Of a DNA stretch of 64,000 nt, positions 12,071 to 23,603 are shown piece by piece; positions within the stretch are counted from its first letter, which is position 1, and the number at the start of each line of letters is the position of its first letter. This DNA comes from Gentiana macrophylla (taxonomy: Eukaryota; Streptophyta; Magnoliopsida; Gentianales; Gentianaceae). The notes beneath the pieces are model-generated. The model saw nothing but the letters and a program-made list of their open reading frames with translations. It searched no databases and was not told the origin of the DNA. The position numbers and the translations under genes are program-made. The stretch is taken from the NCBI GenBank assembly GCA_026214975.1, contig JAOBSW010000762.1:496001-560000 (forward strand), in the 5' to 3' direction.

Positions 12071-15000
12071 ATGGAGAGGGTATGTGAACCAAAATCACTT
12101 CCCAGGCAGCTGCCAACGTTGTCGGAGGTTGTGGGAAACAGTCGCCTGAATTTGGGGACAGAGGAAGATAACCTAACAAACGGGCGTAAGGTTCATAATT
12201 CGAACAATTTTTTGTCAGTGCGAACATTGAAAGGAAAGAATTATGTGGAGAAAATTGCTGAACTCATGCCAGATGTTGCTTCGAAGAATAGTGCAGATTC
12301 GTTTGAGGATGATGGTTCAACTTCATTTCATGGGGCCAGTCATCCCCCTGAACCTGTTGATACAGATCTAATGAACCAAGTCTGTTTGCCACTTGGTCAG
12401 AACAATGGTGCTGCAAACTCCCTGGTGAAGAGCCTCTCTGTCAAAAGGCCTTTCATTGAAGATCTTTCCATCGGATCCCCTGGTACCAAACCGAGCATCT
12501 CTTTTCTTTCACCTGCTGAGAGCTTGGTTGAAGAACCTATTAATCTTGGGGCTGTATCCTCCCCGTTCATCGGTCCTCGCCCGTCTCAAATTACAGAAGC
12601 TAGTCTTCCTCCAGACTCTCAGGAGAAAGAATGCATATGGGATGCATCCTTGCCTCCAAGTGGCAATGTAAGTCCTCATAGCAGCATGGATAGCGTTGGT
12701 GTTGGAACTTCAATGAGCTTTGTCAATAGCTGTACAAGTACATACAGGAGTGATGGCAGAATGAGTGACGGGATGCTTAGCCTTGGAAACTATGAAAGTA
12801 CGAAAGCAAGCTTTAGAGGGGAGTCGCTTGAGAGCACTAAAACCAGCCTAGCCAGTGAAAGCAGTGGGCTTAGTGATGACAGCAACTGGAGTAACATGAC
12901 TGGCAGTGGGAGTAAGCCTCACAAGGGAAATGATCCAAGGTGGAAAGCTATCCATGCTATACGGACCCGGGATGGCATATTGGGCATGAGTCACTTTAGA
13001 TTGCTGAAAAGACTTGGTTGTGGGGACATTGGTAGTGTTTATCTATCTGAGCTGAGTGGTACTCGGTGTAATTTTGCAATGAAAGTGATGGATAAGGCCT
13101 CCCTTGCTAGCCGGAATAAATTGACGAGGGCCCAGACGGAGCGAGAAATCCTACAGCTTCTGGATCATCCATTTTTGCCTACTCTGTACTCGCATTTTGA
13201 GACAGACAAATTCTCGTGCTTGGTCATGGAATATTGTCCAGGTGGAGATTTGCATACACTGAGGCAGCGGCAACCGGGGAAGCATTTTTCAGAATATGCT
13301 GCCCGGTATGAATTTTGTTTTGTAATTACGCCTAAATTATGCTGTTTCTTAATTTCTTATCTCCTTGTTGGTTGCATGAAGTATACAAATGTCATGTGAC
13401 TTCACTGGCTGTGGCATCCTCGTGTGTATGAGCTTTTAACAATGGTATCTTTGTATTTGTATTTTGTGCATGATATTAGATTGATCTTCATCTATGCTGC
13501 ATTTTGTAGCAGTCTAAGTGACCTTTTGTGCTGCAAACATTGCACAATAATATTGCTAGCGTGTGATGCTGCGCAGTGGCAAAAGCTTGTTGAAGAATGT
13601 GTAATTATGTGTGTGATTAGATGATTAAAATAGGCTATTTAGAGCTGTTAAATAGCCGTTAGGTTTTGAATTCAAAATGGTACTATTAATTAGGAAGATT
13701 TTGGACAGCTATACCTCGATGAAGCTTAATTTTGTAAGATAGCTTTTCTAGCCATTAAGTGCTGTTTTAGTGCTTCTACATTCTTGTAATTCCTCAGTTT
13801 TCCAATACAAGAAAAACTATATTCTTTCTCTTCTTTTCTCTATGGTATAATATTGGTATTAGGTCCCAAATCTCAAAACTTCCTTTCTACGATTCTCTCC
13901 TCTAAAAAATGTTATCAACTTTTGCATCTTTTGCTAGTGAGGCGTCTTCCACCCGAATTGTAAATGCTGGGGCAGGGTCACATAAATCATAAAACCTTAT
14001 GATGACCCTTTATGGCCATAAGCTCAATGGGAGCAATTACTTACAAAGGTCGAGGTCCATTAGGATGTTCATCGTTGGACGAGGCAAAGATGAATACCTA
14101 ACTGGAACACTGACAACCATTTAGTCATGACCTGGCTAATTTGTTCCATGGCACCAAAACTCAGTGAAGATTTCTTACTCTATGCATAAAGAAATCTAGG
14201 AAGTAGCCAAAGAAATGTAGTTGTATGAAATAGAAGCCGAGCTTCAGGACCTCAAAAAAGGTGACATGAATGTGACTACATACTTCAATCCTCTATCAAG
14301 ATCTTGGCAACAACTTTATGTATTTGATATTTTCAACCAGAAATGCCAAGATGACGCCAAGATTCACCAAGAAATTCTTGAATAGAAACGTATGTTCAAA
14401 TTTCTCATAAGCTTAAACAAGGCCTAAATGGGGTTAGGGATAGGATTCCTAGAACAAAGTCTCTACTTTCAATCGAATCTGTGTTTTATGAGGTGAGACA
14501 AAGGAGAGCTGGAGAAAAGTCATGATGAGTGGCAAACTAGAACTACCAAAAAGTAGGATGGGTCAGCTCTCATACCAAGAAAAACTCCTTAATCCTTCAG
14601 CAAACAAAAGAGGGATACTAGTACAAAAAACAGGGATACTATTGCTAATAAACAGGGATACTATTGCAAAAAAACAGGTCACACCATGGAGACTTGTTGG
14701 AAAGTACACTATCACTATTGACTGGGTGCCCTTAAAGGCAGATAGGGAAAGACAAGGGAAGATAACAATTGCCGGAGAAGAAAATTGAAACAATGGATTC
14801 AGTAAAGAACAAATTGATGATCTAAAGCAACTCAGTCAAAACTCATACCTCAGCCTGGAATGGCTTCCATGGCTCAATCAAGTAAGAGCACAGTCACTAA
14901 TGAATAAAGGCAGACCTCCATAGTTGATTCAGAGGCATTAGATCTTATGACAAATGAAGGTACATTTCTTTGTGATTTCAAGCCTTGTCTTATCCACAAA

Positions 15001-18000
15001 CGGTAAAAATTGCTGATGGAACCGTCTTATAAGTTCTTGGAACTGGATCCACCCAAAAATAGCTCTTTATAATGTATTTTACGTTCTACAATATAACCTT
15101 CTCTCTGTCTGCAAATTAACTAAAGACAATAACTGTGTTGCCATTTTCCCACCAGAATCTTCTGTGTTTAAGTAATATGAATATGAATGTGATGATTTGT
15201 AGTGCTAGAGCTTATTCAGGATTATTCTTGTTTCAGAATTATCAAAGCAAGCTTAATATAGCAGTAAAAATAAAATGCCCTCATTGTGCAAGGGATGAGA
15301 TTATGCTTTGGCATAATCGTTTGGAACATCCAAACTTTCGTTATTTTGACTTTTTATTTCGTAATCCTTCTAAAAATTGCTTGCCTCAAAATTTTCAATG
15401 TGATGCATATCAATATGCGAAACATGCTAGAATTGCATATCCCATGAAGATGCATGCACCATCATACCCTTCGACCTCATACATAGTGGCATAGAGGGAC
15501 CTTCAAGGGTAAATATCTTGGCCGGATCAAGGTGGTTTGTCGTCTTCATAGATGACCATAGTTGGGTAACTCGGACATTTCTTATGAAAACGAATTAGGA
15601 CAGTTTTTTCAAATTTGTTATAACCTTATACAAAGTCAGTTTGGGGCATCTATGTAGACTCTTAGAAGGAATAACGGATCTAATATCTTTGAGTCTTGTC
15701 TAGGAACTTTCTTAAAGAAAAAAGGTATATGCACCAAAGTTCATGTGTTGACACACCCCAAAAAAATGGGGTATCTGAAAGAAAAAAACAGACACCTATT
15801 AGATGTTGCTACATCCATAATGTTGATTATGAATGTTCCCAAACATTATTGGGGAGAAGTTATACTCAATGCCACTTACCTAATTAATGGGATGCAGTTA
15901 AGAGTCCTTAATTCCTAACCCCCAAGGAATGCCGTATGAAATTCTTCCATCATACTCATATCGTATCTAATATATCTCTATAAACGTTTGGATGTATTCT
16001 TTGTCCACTGGATCCAGGGCCCTAAAGTGCATGTTTTCTAGGTTACTCGAGTAGTAAGAAAGGATACTAGTGTTATTTCCCCGCAACACAAAAGTTTCTT
16101 TTGTCACTTTTGATGCTACCTTTCATGAAACAGTCTTTTTACAATTGTGCAGGTAAAGAGGAGTCTTTTAATCTTTACCAAAGTAGGAACATCCTTGAAA
16201 ATTTTTCTCCCACAACAGGATCAGAATATGATCTTAGTTCTGAGAAGTGAGACAAAGTAATGAGGATCAGCAGTTAATTGATAACAGACCAATTATAACC
16301 CAGGTTTACACTAGAAGGGGAAAATTTGATCAACACAAAACCATTAGAGATTTTAGGGTAATTTTCAATTGTTTCTAATTTTGATTGGTCTTTACATCTG
16401 TTAGACAATAACAATGCTTTTCTTGAACTGGGATCTAAAGGTGAAAGTCTGCATGAACATTCCTTCTGGTCTTGAAAGCCCATCCAATAAAACCAAGGTT
16501 TGTAAAGTGAAAAGGTCTTTGTATGGCCTCAAACAATCACCTAGAGCTTGGTTAAGTACATGTATTACTACTCCCAAGAACTCAGGTTTTTCTCAATGCC
16601 ATACCGACCATACTTTGTTTAGTAAAATCTCAATCTGGAAAAAGGATTATTGTTTTTGTTGTCTATGTAGATGATATAATTTTGACAAGAGATGACACAA
16701 AGAAGATCAAGAAAGTTAAGCAAACCTAAGCTACAAAGTTTGAAGTCAAAGATCTGGGACAACTAAGATACTTTTTGGGTATGGAGGTTGCAAGGAACAA
16801 AAAAGGCGTATCAATATCTCACAAGTATGAAAAGGCATATCAATATCACACAAGAAGTACATTTATTTTCTGCTTAATGAGATTAGAATGCTAGGCTGCA
16901 AACCTGCTAACTCACTAGTAGAACGAGGACCAACACAAGACCAGCTGACAAGATATCAAAGTATTGTAAGAAAACTCTTTACTTTACACACACTAGACTT
17001 GGCATCAGATTGATGTCAACCTAGTAAGCCATATCATGCACCAACCGAAAGAGGATCGTATGAAAGCAGGTCACCGGATCTTAAGGTACCTTAAGAAGCA
17101 CCATGGCAGGGCTAGTACTTCAAAAAAAATGATTCCAGAGAAACCATGGCAGGGCTAGTACTTCAAAAAAAATGATTCCAGAGACAGAGATTTATATTGA
17201 TGTTGACTGAACTGGATCGAAAAATGATAAGAAGTCAACCTTTGGGTATTGCACTTATGTCTGGGGCAATCTAGTAACGTGGAGGAGTGAAAAAGCAACC
17301 CGTTGTATCAAGAAGTAGTGTTGAGGTTGAACTCCAAGTTTTGGCTTTTGGAGTTTGTGAAGACATATGGCTGAAAAAGGTACCTGATGAACCCAGTTTC
17401 TACATCAGTACCTGTGAGGGTTCTATGTCATGACATTTCATCCGTTAGTGTAGCTGAAAATCCTATCCAACACAATAAGACAAAGCATGTTGACACAGAC
17501 ATTTTATTCGAAAGAAGGTGAACAAGAATGAAGTCTCCCTTATACACATACCAACAAAACAGCAAATTGCATGTGTATGGCTGTTTCCACAAAAATATTC
17601 GAAGACTTGAGTTCCAAACTTGGTTGTGCTAACATCTGCAACCAAGCTTGAAGGGGAGTGTTGAAGAATCCGAGTAATTCTGTGCGTGATTATATGATTA
17701 ATTAGGTTATTTACTGCTGTTAAATAACTGTTATTTTTTAAATTCAAAATGGTATTGATTAGGGAGATTTTGGACAGCTATACCTCCTGTGTTCCTTGTT
17801 TAAGAAGCTTAATTATTTTCTAACATTTTTTTCTGAATTCAAAATGGTATTAATTAGGGAGATTTTGGACAGCTATACCTCCTGTTTTCCTTGTTTAGGC
17901 AGCATAATTACTTTTTAATATTTTTTAATTCAAAATGATATTACTTAGGAAGATTTTGGACAGCTGTACCTTGTTATCTTTCCTTGTTTAGGCAGCATAA

Positions 18001-19958
18001 TTACTTTCCTTAGGTAGCTTTTCTAGCCGTTAGGGGCTGTTTTAGTGCTTATAAATTTTTGTACTTCCTCGGTTTTTCAAACAAGAAAAACTATATTATC
18101 TCTCTTTGTTTGTATAAAGCTTTGTTTACTTCAATTGGCAATTTCTTTTCTTTTTTAAGTGAAGCTTTGCTGCAGCTGTAAAATTTTCCCTATGACAAGT
18201 AGTCTAGGTTCAAGCTATGGAAAAGTCTCTTAAAGAATAATAAAGGAAGAGTGCACAATAGGCCTGAATGGCCCGACCCTTCTCCGCGCATAGGCAAGAT
18301 ACTTCTGCACACCGGGCTGACCATTTATGTGCTGTTGCACATGCGTAACATAAACGTTTTTTTTTTTTCTTTTTTCTTTTAATCTTTCCTGGTCATTTCT
18401 GCCTCTGATTTTAAAATTACGCTTTATCTCATTTTGCTCCCCCCCCGCCCCTCTCTCCTCCTGTTTGTTTGTAATTGTTATGGTAGCGTGCATGTGAATT
18501 TCCTAAAGTTATATGATAGATGATGTAACTGACTCATTTTTGTGAGAGTAGTTTTACATAAAGCTTAGCCTAGTTCATCCATGTCTTTTTGAGTAAAATT
18601 CCGGTATGTACTTTTCATGTGAAACAAGTAAATCTTTTGAAATTTTTTGGTTCAAAAAGACAATCCCGTACCTGTTTGCTGTTTTATAAGAACAAAATTG
18701 GTCCATTTTCAAAACTATCTTCTCTTTTTTGGAATTGGATTGCTTCTGTTTCTCTGTTAGGTCTGTAGCTCTAGCTAAAACCACTGTTCTTATTCCCTAA
18801 AATGCTCGATAGCACAAATGTCAATTTGCCGATTATCATATGCAGGTTTACGTTTAGTTTAGGTCCTTTTTTTCCCCCTTTCATAAAGGCATTGGCTGTT
18901 AATTACTTCTCAACCACCTGGTAATTGTACCCCTTTCATTCCGAACTCCTTGGAACTATTCTGCACAGCATTTCTTCTTGCACCATGTTGAAAAAGGATA
19001 ACTAAATCTTTTTTGAAATAAGAAGAAGTTGAGAGGTTATATATATCTAATTTCTTGGATTGCTCCTCCTATGCACAGGTTTTATGCAGCAGAGGTCCTT
19101 TTAGCGCTCGAGTATCTGCACATGTTGGGAGTGGTCTACAGGGATCTTAAACCAGAAAACATTTTGGTTCGTGATGATGGTCATATCATGCTCTCAGATT
19201 TCGATCTTTCCCTCAGATGTGTATTTTCACCTACTCTTGTACATTCTTCGTCGTTGGACTGTGATCCTTCTAAACAAGGACCTGCATTCTGTGTCCAACC
19301 GACCTGTATCGAGCCTACGACAGCGTGCATTCAACCAGCTTGTTTCTTGCCAAAGGTTTTCTCGAAGAAGAGTAAGAAAAAACCTTCAAGAGGACCACGA
19401 GCTGGGCCTGTTTTTCCAGCTGGTACATTGCCTGAACTACTTGCAGAACCTACTTCAGCAAGATCCATGTCGTTTGTTGGGACCCATGAATATTTAGCTC
19501 CCGAGATTATAAAAGGAGAAGGCCACGGCAGTGCAGTTGACTGGTGGACGTTTGGTATATTTTTGCACGAATTACTTTACGGTAAAACCCCTTTTAAAGG
19601 ATCAGGGAACCGCGCTACACTTTTCAATGTTGTGGGGCAGCAACTGAGATTTCCAGAGTCACCAGCAACGAGTTATGCCAGCCGGGATTTGATCAGAGGT
19701 TTGCTTGTGAAAGAAACACAACAGCGGCTCGGGACAAAGAGGGGAGCTACTGAAATCAAGCAGCACCCGTTCTTTGAAGGCGTGAACTGGGCTCTAATAC
19801 GTTGTAGCACACCTCCTGAGGTCCCGGGAGCAGTCGAGCTTCCTGGTAATTTTGGGCAGGTAGAAGCCGTTGGTGGTGGTAGCGGTAAAAGAATGGTTGG
19901 AACAGACATGACCAACAATTCTGTGGGTGGTAAATATTTGGATTTCGAGTTCTTCTAG
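12071..19958 (+). CDS. D6PKL: AGC-VIII protein kinase, D6PK-like (2 exons, 704 aa)
   Basis: Exons are 12071-13305 and 19079-19958. The split Arg codon (CG|G) rejoins [13 protein letters not shown] in frame across a GT-AG intron. Residues 1-305 are Ser-rich and probably disordered. The kinase domain starts near 308, with Gly loop [10 protein letters not shown] (315-324), Lys338, catalytic YRDLKPEN (431-438) and DFD (451-453) instead of DFG, the AGC-VIII hallmark. A long insert before [12 protein letters not shown] carries a Cys/Pro motif and a basic stretch (KKSKKKP). The protein ends in FEFF, matching the FxxF PDK1-docking motif. Known for the family: D6PK-type kinases sit at the plasma membrane through the basic insert and activate PIN auxin exporters. 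The exact paralog is not resolved; the N-terminus is longer than that of Arabidopsis D6PK. All catalytic residues are present, so I infer a functional gene. Retaining the intron would add an in-frame stop at 13397-13399 and lose the catalytic loop. Confidence 0.93.
13588..13849 (+). repeat. 5' LTR of the intronic copia (262 bp)
   Basis: It starts TGTTGAAGAATG and ends GGTATA, where the usual terminal CA appears mutated to TA. It carries one copy of the block starting AATTCAAAATGG (13669) that is tripled in the 3' LTR. Confidence 0.85.
17659..18116 (+). repeat. 3' LTR of the intronic copia (458 bp)
   Basis: It starts TGTTGAAGAATCCG after the PPT and ends TTTGTATA, directly before the AAGCT duplication. 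It is about 200 bp longer than the 5' LTR because of an internal triplication at 17741-18014. Confidence 0.85.
17741..18014 (+). repeat. Three ~91-95 bp tandem units within the 3' LTR
   Basis: Units start with AATTCAAAATGG-like text at 17741, 17836 and 17927. Each contains GATTTTGGACAGCT and TTCCTTGTTTA. Units 2 and 3 share GGCAGCATAATTAC while unit 1 differs there. Confidence 0.85.
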
Positions 19959-20038
19959 TTTATAAAAATGTCGGTATTTGACATGCCATTGCACTTTCTG
20001 GTGAGAAACAGAGTTCGATTCCTACCCTTGCCCCCCCA

Positions 20039-20082
<44 letters not shown>

Positions 20083-20380
20083 GATGGTTTCCACATGCTT
20101 CAGGAGGCTTCTCTATCTCTCTACCTTAGTTTACACATAATATACATTAATTAAATGCCATTTGCTCCTATGTGCAACTAGGAATTGATACGCAGAAGAA
20201 TTTTATTGCTTTGGCTTATTTTAGGTTATAGTAAATTAATTTTCTCGTAAACGAGGGGTGGGAGTGGGGGTGGGGATGGGGTTTCGATTTCTCATTTGTA
20301 GCTTCTGATCGGCAATAATACTTGTATAAAGTTATTCGGATATTTTACGGTGAAATGAAGAATTATTGAGGTATCGGTGG
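19959..20380 (+). other. 3' flank of the kinase with (TAA)n microsatellite
   Basis: Probable 3' UTR and downstream sequence. A TAA/ATA trinucleotide run of about 14 units spans 20040-20081 after a C-run, and a G-rich stretch lies near 20256-20280. The polyadenylation site is not obvious. Confidence 0.4.
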
Positions 20381-20640
20381 CGTCGATTTCATAACAGTCC
20401 TTGGATCAAATTAGGCAACACATAATATATAATCTAATCGTCTTAAACCGAACAAACTGTGGCATCGATTTCATAGTAGTCCTTGGGTCAAAGTAGGCAA
20501 TACATCATAATACATAATCTGAACAAACGATGCCATCGATTTCATAATAGTCCTTGGGTCAAACTACGTAATATACATAATATATAATCAAATCGTTTGA
20601 AACCTACTGCCGATTTCATAATAGTCCTCGAGTCAAACTA
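20381..20640. repeat. Degenerate 72-81 bp tandem repeat, about 4 units
   Basis: The core CGATTTCATAATAGTCCTTG with small changes recurs at about 20383, 20464, 20535 and 20610. Each core is followed by GGTCAAA-like text and then by ATACATAATATATAATC-like text. It lies downstream of the kinase, abuts a Stowaway MITE, and encodes nothing. Confidence 0.75.
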
Positions 20641-20651
20641 CACAATACATA

Positions 20652-20946
20652 CTCCCTCCGTTTTTTTAATATATGTCGTAGAGAGAAAATTCATACAGAT
20701 TAAGAAAGTAATTAATATGTCTCAATTATACTGTTGGAAATATACATTTTTTTTATTGGAGATGTAAATACTTTTTTGGTAAATATGTTTTTAGTATTGA
20801 AAATGTATTTTTTTTTATTGGAGATGTAAATATTTTATTGGTAAAGGAGGAAAAAGTAATAAATGATATATTGAAAATGTACAATAACAGATAAATAAAA
20901 AATGAGTAAATTATGAAACGTGACAGACCAAAAAAAACGGAGGGAG
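20652..20946. mobile_element. Stowaway MITE (295 bp)
   Basis: The terminal inverted repeats CTCCCTCCGTTTTTTT and AAAAAACGGAGGGAG are the Stowaway (Tc1/mariner) signature. TA is duplicated at 20650-20651 and 20947-20948. The interior is AT-rich and contains two copies of TTTATTGGAGATGTAAATA. Confidence 0.92.
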
Positions 20947-20948
20947 TA

Positions 20949-21731
20949 ATATATAATCTAGTCTTCTGATATATGTTCGAACATATCGTATCTATGAAAG
21001 TATGTAAGAAGTAAAGACAAAAAATTATGAGCAATAAATTGTGCGGTGAACTCTATTTTTTTTTATTCGTACAACACCGATCTACCGTATACTGCTGCGA
21101 AATTATATTACAGCATGTGCTAAACATAAAAACACAGTAGAACAAAACAACAATTTATTCGTGTCATTCAATAAATACTCCGATTACAACAACGCTAAAA
21201 TGAAAGCAAAAACGAAAGATACAAATCGAGGCGAGTGAAATCACTCTCTCCTTAAGACAATTTGCTCCGGTAAAGTGTTCACGGTACCAGCAATTGTCTC
21301 ATAGGATGCAACGGTTTACTTGTACAATGTTGTGGCACTTCGAACTTTGAACAACGGCGAACTCTACGGTGTTCCGATCTCTTCAATAATGCAGAAAGTA
21401 CTGCTAATGAAATGCTAATTTTATATGTAATACTTGCTAAATTATGTCTGTTGAATTTACAGTCATTGTGGAATTTATAGGAGAGCCAACCTTGGAGTCA
21501 AAACACCCATTAAGCCACTTTCCAACCATTACAACATTGAAATTAACTACCCATGTTGCGGCTAACCCTCACCCACAACTTGAACCTTTGGAAAAGGTCA
21601 ATGTCGATGGTTTCTATGAGCTGGACCTCCAAAGGTTCAAAATGGGCCGATGTGCCGAAAATTGTTGCGGGTAAACCTCTTATTGAGTACTATATCGGTC
21701 AAAAATATAAATCGTTGATTTCAAGACGATA
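20949..21731. other. Intergenic sequence, no gene recognised
   Basis: I recognise nothing here. Short frames at 21444-21674 and 21553-21735 overlap each other and resemble no family I know. Confidence 0.3.
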
Positions 21732-21875
21732 TTAAGGAGGTGATAGCTCAATCGAATTTTTTACACTATATCGTGGCGAAATTACCTACAGCGCTTGTTC
21801 ACCAATTGCAAAGTGTAAACAATGGGTAATTTCGTCATGATAGTGTAAAAATTCGATTAGTTATCGCCTCCTTAA
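21732..21875. mobile_element. Foldback MITE (144 bp), TA-flanked
   Basis: The left end (TTAAGGAGGTGATAGC...) and the reverse complement of the right end (TTAAGGAGGCGATAAC...) match over roughly 55 bp, through CGAATTTTTTACACTAT and CGAAATTACC, leaving a short loop. TA flanks both sides (21730-21731, 21876-21877). The transcript or single strand would form a long hairpin. The superfamily is uncertain; TA flanks fit Tc1/mariner. Confidence 0.75.
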
Positions 21876-22698
21876 TACGCGCACAAAGCTCAACATGATT
21901 TATATTTGGACCGAGTAGATAATTTCTCATTCACATGATTTTCAAACCAAGTGATTCAAAAACCTTTTGTTATCTACGTTTTACGTAGATTTCACAATAT
22001 TTTCCCTAACACCATTTTGGTTCTCATGGTTGTGTTCATTTTGGCCCTGAACAACCCTGGTTTCAGAAAGTGCTTTAGAGAATTTAACCTTGAAATTCTC
22101 ATAGAAGTGGCCCCAGTTCACACTTACATAGGTGATTATGTGATCCGTAAACGAATCGGATCCGAAAACGCCGGGGACTTGATTGAAGCGACTAATAAGA
22201 CGAAGACCGCGACCCTTAGCTAACCAATAGCTAAAAACCTTGGTATATATGAACACCCACAAGGTTCGCTCACAACCTCGATAAGTCCGGTTTGGAATCC
22301 ACCAACGTGAAAACTCACCAAAGCTTAAAAGCGTCAAATAAAATATATTTATATCGAATTTTGTCTCGATCTGTTATAATATTTCTATTTGTCTTTTATA
22401 TAAATTTCTGACTCAAGCACCAAATTCTTAATTTAACAATGTGAGACAAAATAACAACTACAAATAATAACTAAAATAAAAGACTATATAACCAATGTGT
22501 GATATAAAGACTAACAAAGAAATAATAACTTAAAATGAATACAAGACTAAATAAATTTACTAAGTTTTTATGGTAAGAAGTTTAATTATTCTTAGGTTTA
22601 TCATCATTGGTAAGAAGTTTAAGTGTATCAAGGTGTAAATGATCATCATAATTTATCCTCTCTAGTATACATGTCATTATTGAACTAATTACCTTTGA
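21876..22698. other. Intergenic sequence, no gene recognised
   Basis: A 118-codon minus frame at 21981-22337 starts at an ATG but has no domain I recognise and overlaps an unrelated plus frame. The region may be old LTR sequence. AT-rich toward 22700. Confidence 0.3.
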
Positions 22699-23222
22699 TT
22701 AGAAAGGAGGTCGGCCATGAGCCCAAGCTAATACGTCATGGTTTATTTGTCCACCATTTGGCATCATATTCGGTGGCAAATTATACATCGAAGATGGACC
22801 CTCAGCCCATGAGGCTGAGGGAATCCACCTCCACCAGGAAGCATTGACGGTGGGGATCCATTCCCACCCATCTGCCCTGTACCACCTCCATCACCACCTC
22901 CACCACCACCAGTCTCATCCTCGTCATCTATAGGTAACCTCTCATAAGTAGAGCATTCGAAAACATTGAAGCAATCACCATAACCAACCCCGCCACCAGT
23001 GCCCCCACCACGCTTCCTCCCACCACCTGTCCCTACCCACCAGCTAAGTATATAGTCAACCCCGTCGCCCCCGGCGGCGACGGCCCCAGAAGGAAAGCTC
23101 CGGTGAGGGAAAGTATCTCGAATCTTCCGTGTAAAGCCATAACTCCACCGGGAGCGGAAGGTTGTCACCGTTATGCCACCGTTATTTATGCATTGGTGTG
23201 GATAATCAGGTTGGGGCGTTTC
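22699..23222 (-). pseudogene. AHL: AT-hook/PPC (AHL) DNA-binding gene, truncated and broken
   Basis: Pieces of the PPC (DUF296) domain are readable on the minus strand in alternating frames. They are [15 protein letters not shown] near 23140, TIYLAGG near 23050, then a TAG stop, GQVVGGSVVGALV near 23010, STYERLPIDDEDE near 22930, a Gly-rich tail, and the family-like C-terminus NLPPNMMPNGGQ...WAHGRPPF ending at 22699-22701. Intact AHL proteins have AT-hook motifs before the PPC domain; nothing of them is present upstream of 23222. At least three frameshifts plus the stop mean no functional protein. AHL proteins are nuclear regulators that bind AT-rich DNA. A 156-codon Gly-rich frame at 22764-23234 is an out-of-frame mixture of this gene. 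Confidence 0.82.
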
Positions 23223-23603
23223 AGGTTTCAGCATGCGGAATATTAATAGTAAGAGTTTGTTTGGGAGTTTGAAACTTTAGAACTTTTGAAGATAATTGAT
23301 TAATAAGATAACTTGAGTTAAGAAGTGCCAATGATCTCACAACCGGTATAGCAGTTATATATAATATAAGAGAAATCTTTAGCTTCTTTAAATAATACAT
23401 CACTTGGATATTGTATATAAACATCACCCATCCTATCCTCCGCGGAATGTGACCCTAGGATTATAATCCCAATTACCCTCGCTCTCAAGGTGGGGGTAGG
23501 CATGTCATTCAATTGCTTCCTGTAGCATAAATCCACCAAATTGAAACTTAATACAGCATTTAGCAAATTCACAAAACAATTATCGGTACAGACACCATTG
23601 CTG
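23223..23603 (-). other. 3' flank of LCMT1
   Basis: Sequence between the LCMT1 stop and the AHL pseudogene on the same strand. It probably holds the 3' UTR. A 136-codon minus frame at 23318-23728 overlaps the last LCMT1 exon in another frame and is not a gene. Confidence 0.4.

Larger units (their letters stand above)
13588..18116 (+). mobile_element. Decayed copia retrotransposon inside the kinase intron
   Basis: The element lies within the intron (13306-19078) in the same orientation as the gene and is flanked by AAGCT at 13583-13587 and 18117-18121. A PBS-like TGGTATTAGG follows the 5' LTR near 13854, and a PPT (CTTGAAGGGGAG) lies at 17647-17658. Traces in order: gag ([16 protein letters not shown]) near 14030, a zinc-knuckle region ([12 protein letters not shown]) near 14670, the GAG-pre-integrase HHCC region ([13 protein letters not shown]) near 15310, RT ([13 protein letters not shown]) near 16520 and VDDIILT near 16668, and an RNase H end near 17600. 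Many stops and shifts leave no working protein. Two local tandem duplications (16800-16850 and 17103-17186) occurred after insertion. Confidence 0.9.

Noticed and set aside
20381..20640. CRISPR-like array
   Set aside because: Units are imperfect tandem repeats without unique spacers, and the DNA is plant nuclear.
21981..22337. 118-codon minus frame as a gene
   Set aside because: No domain, overlaps an unrelated plus-strand frame, and lies in a repeat-rich intergenic area.
22764..23234. 156-codon glycine-rich protein on the minus strand
   Set aside because: It is an out-of-frame mixture of the AHL pseudogene; correct AHL motifs are split between this and a neighbouring frame.
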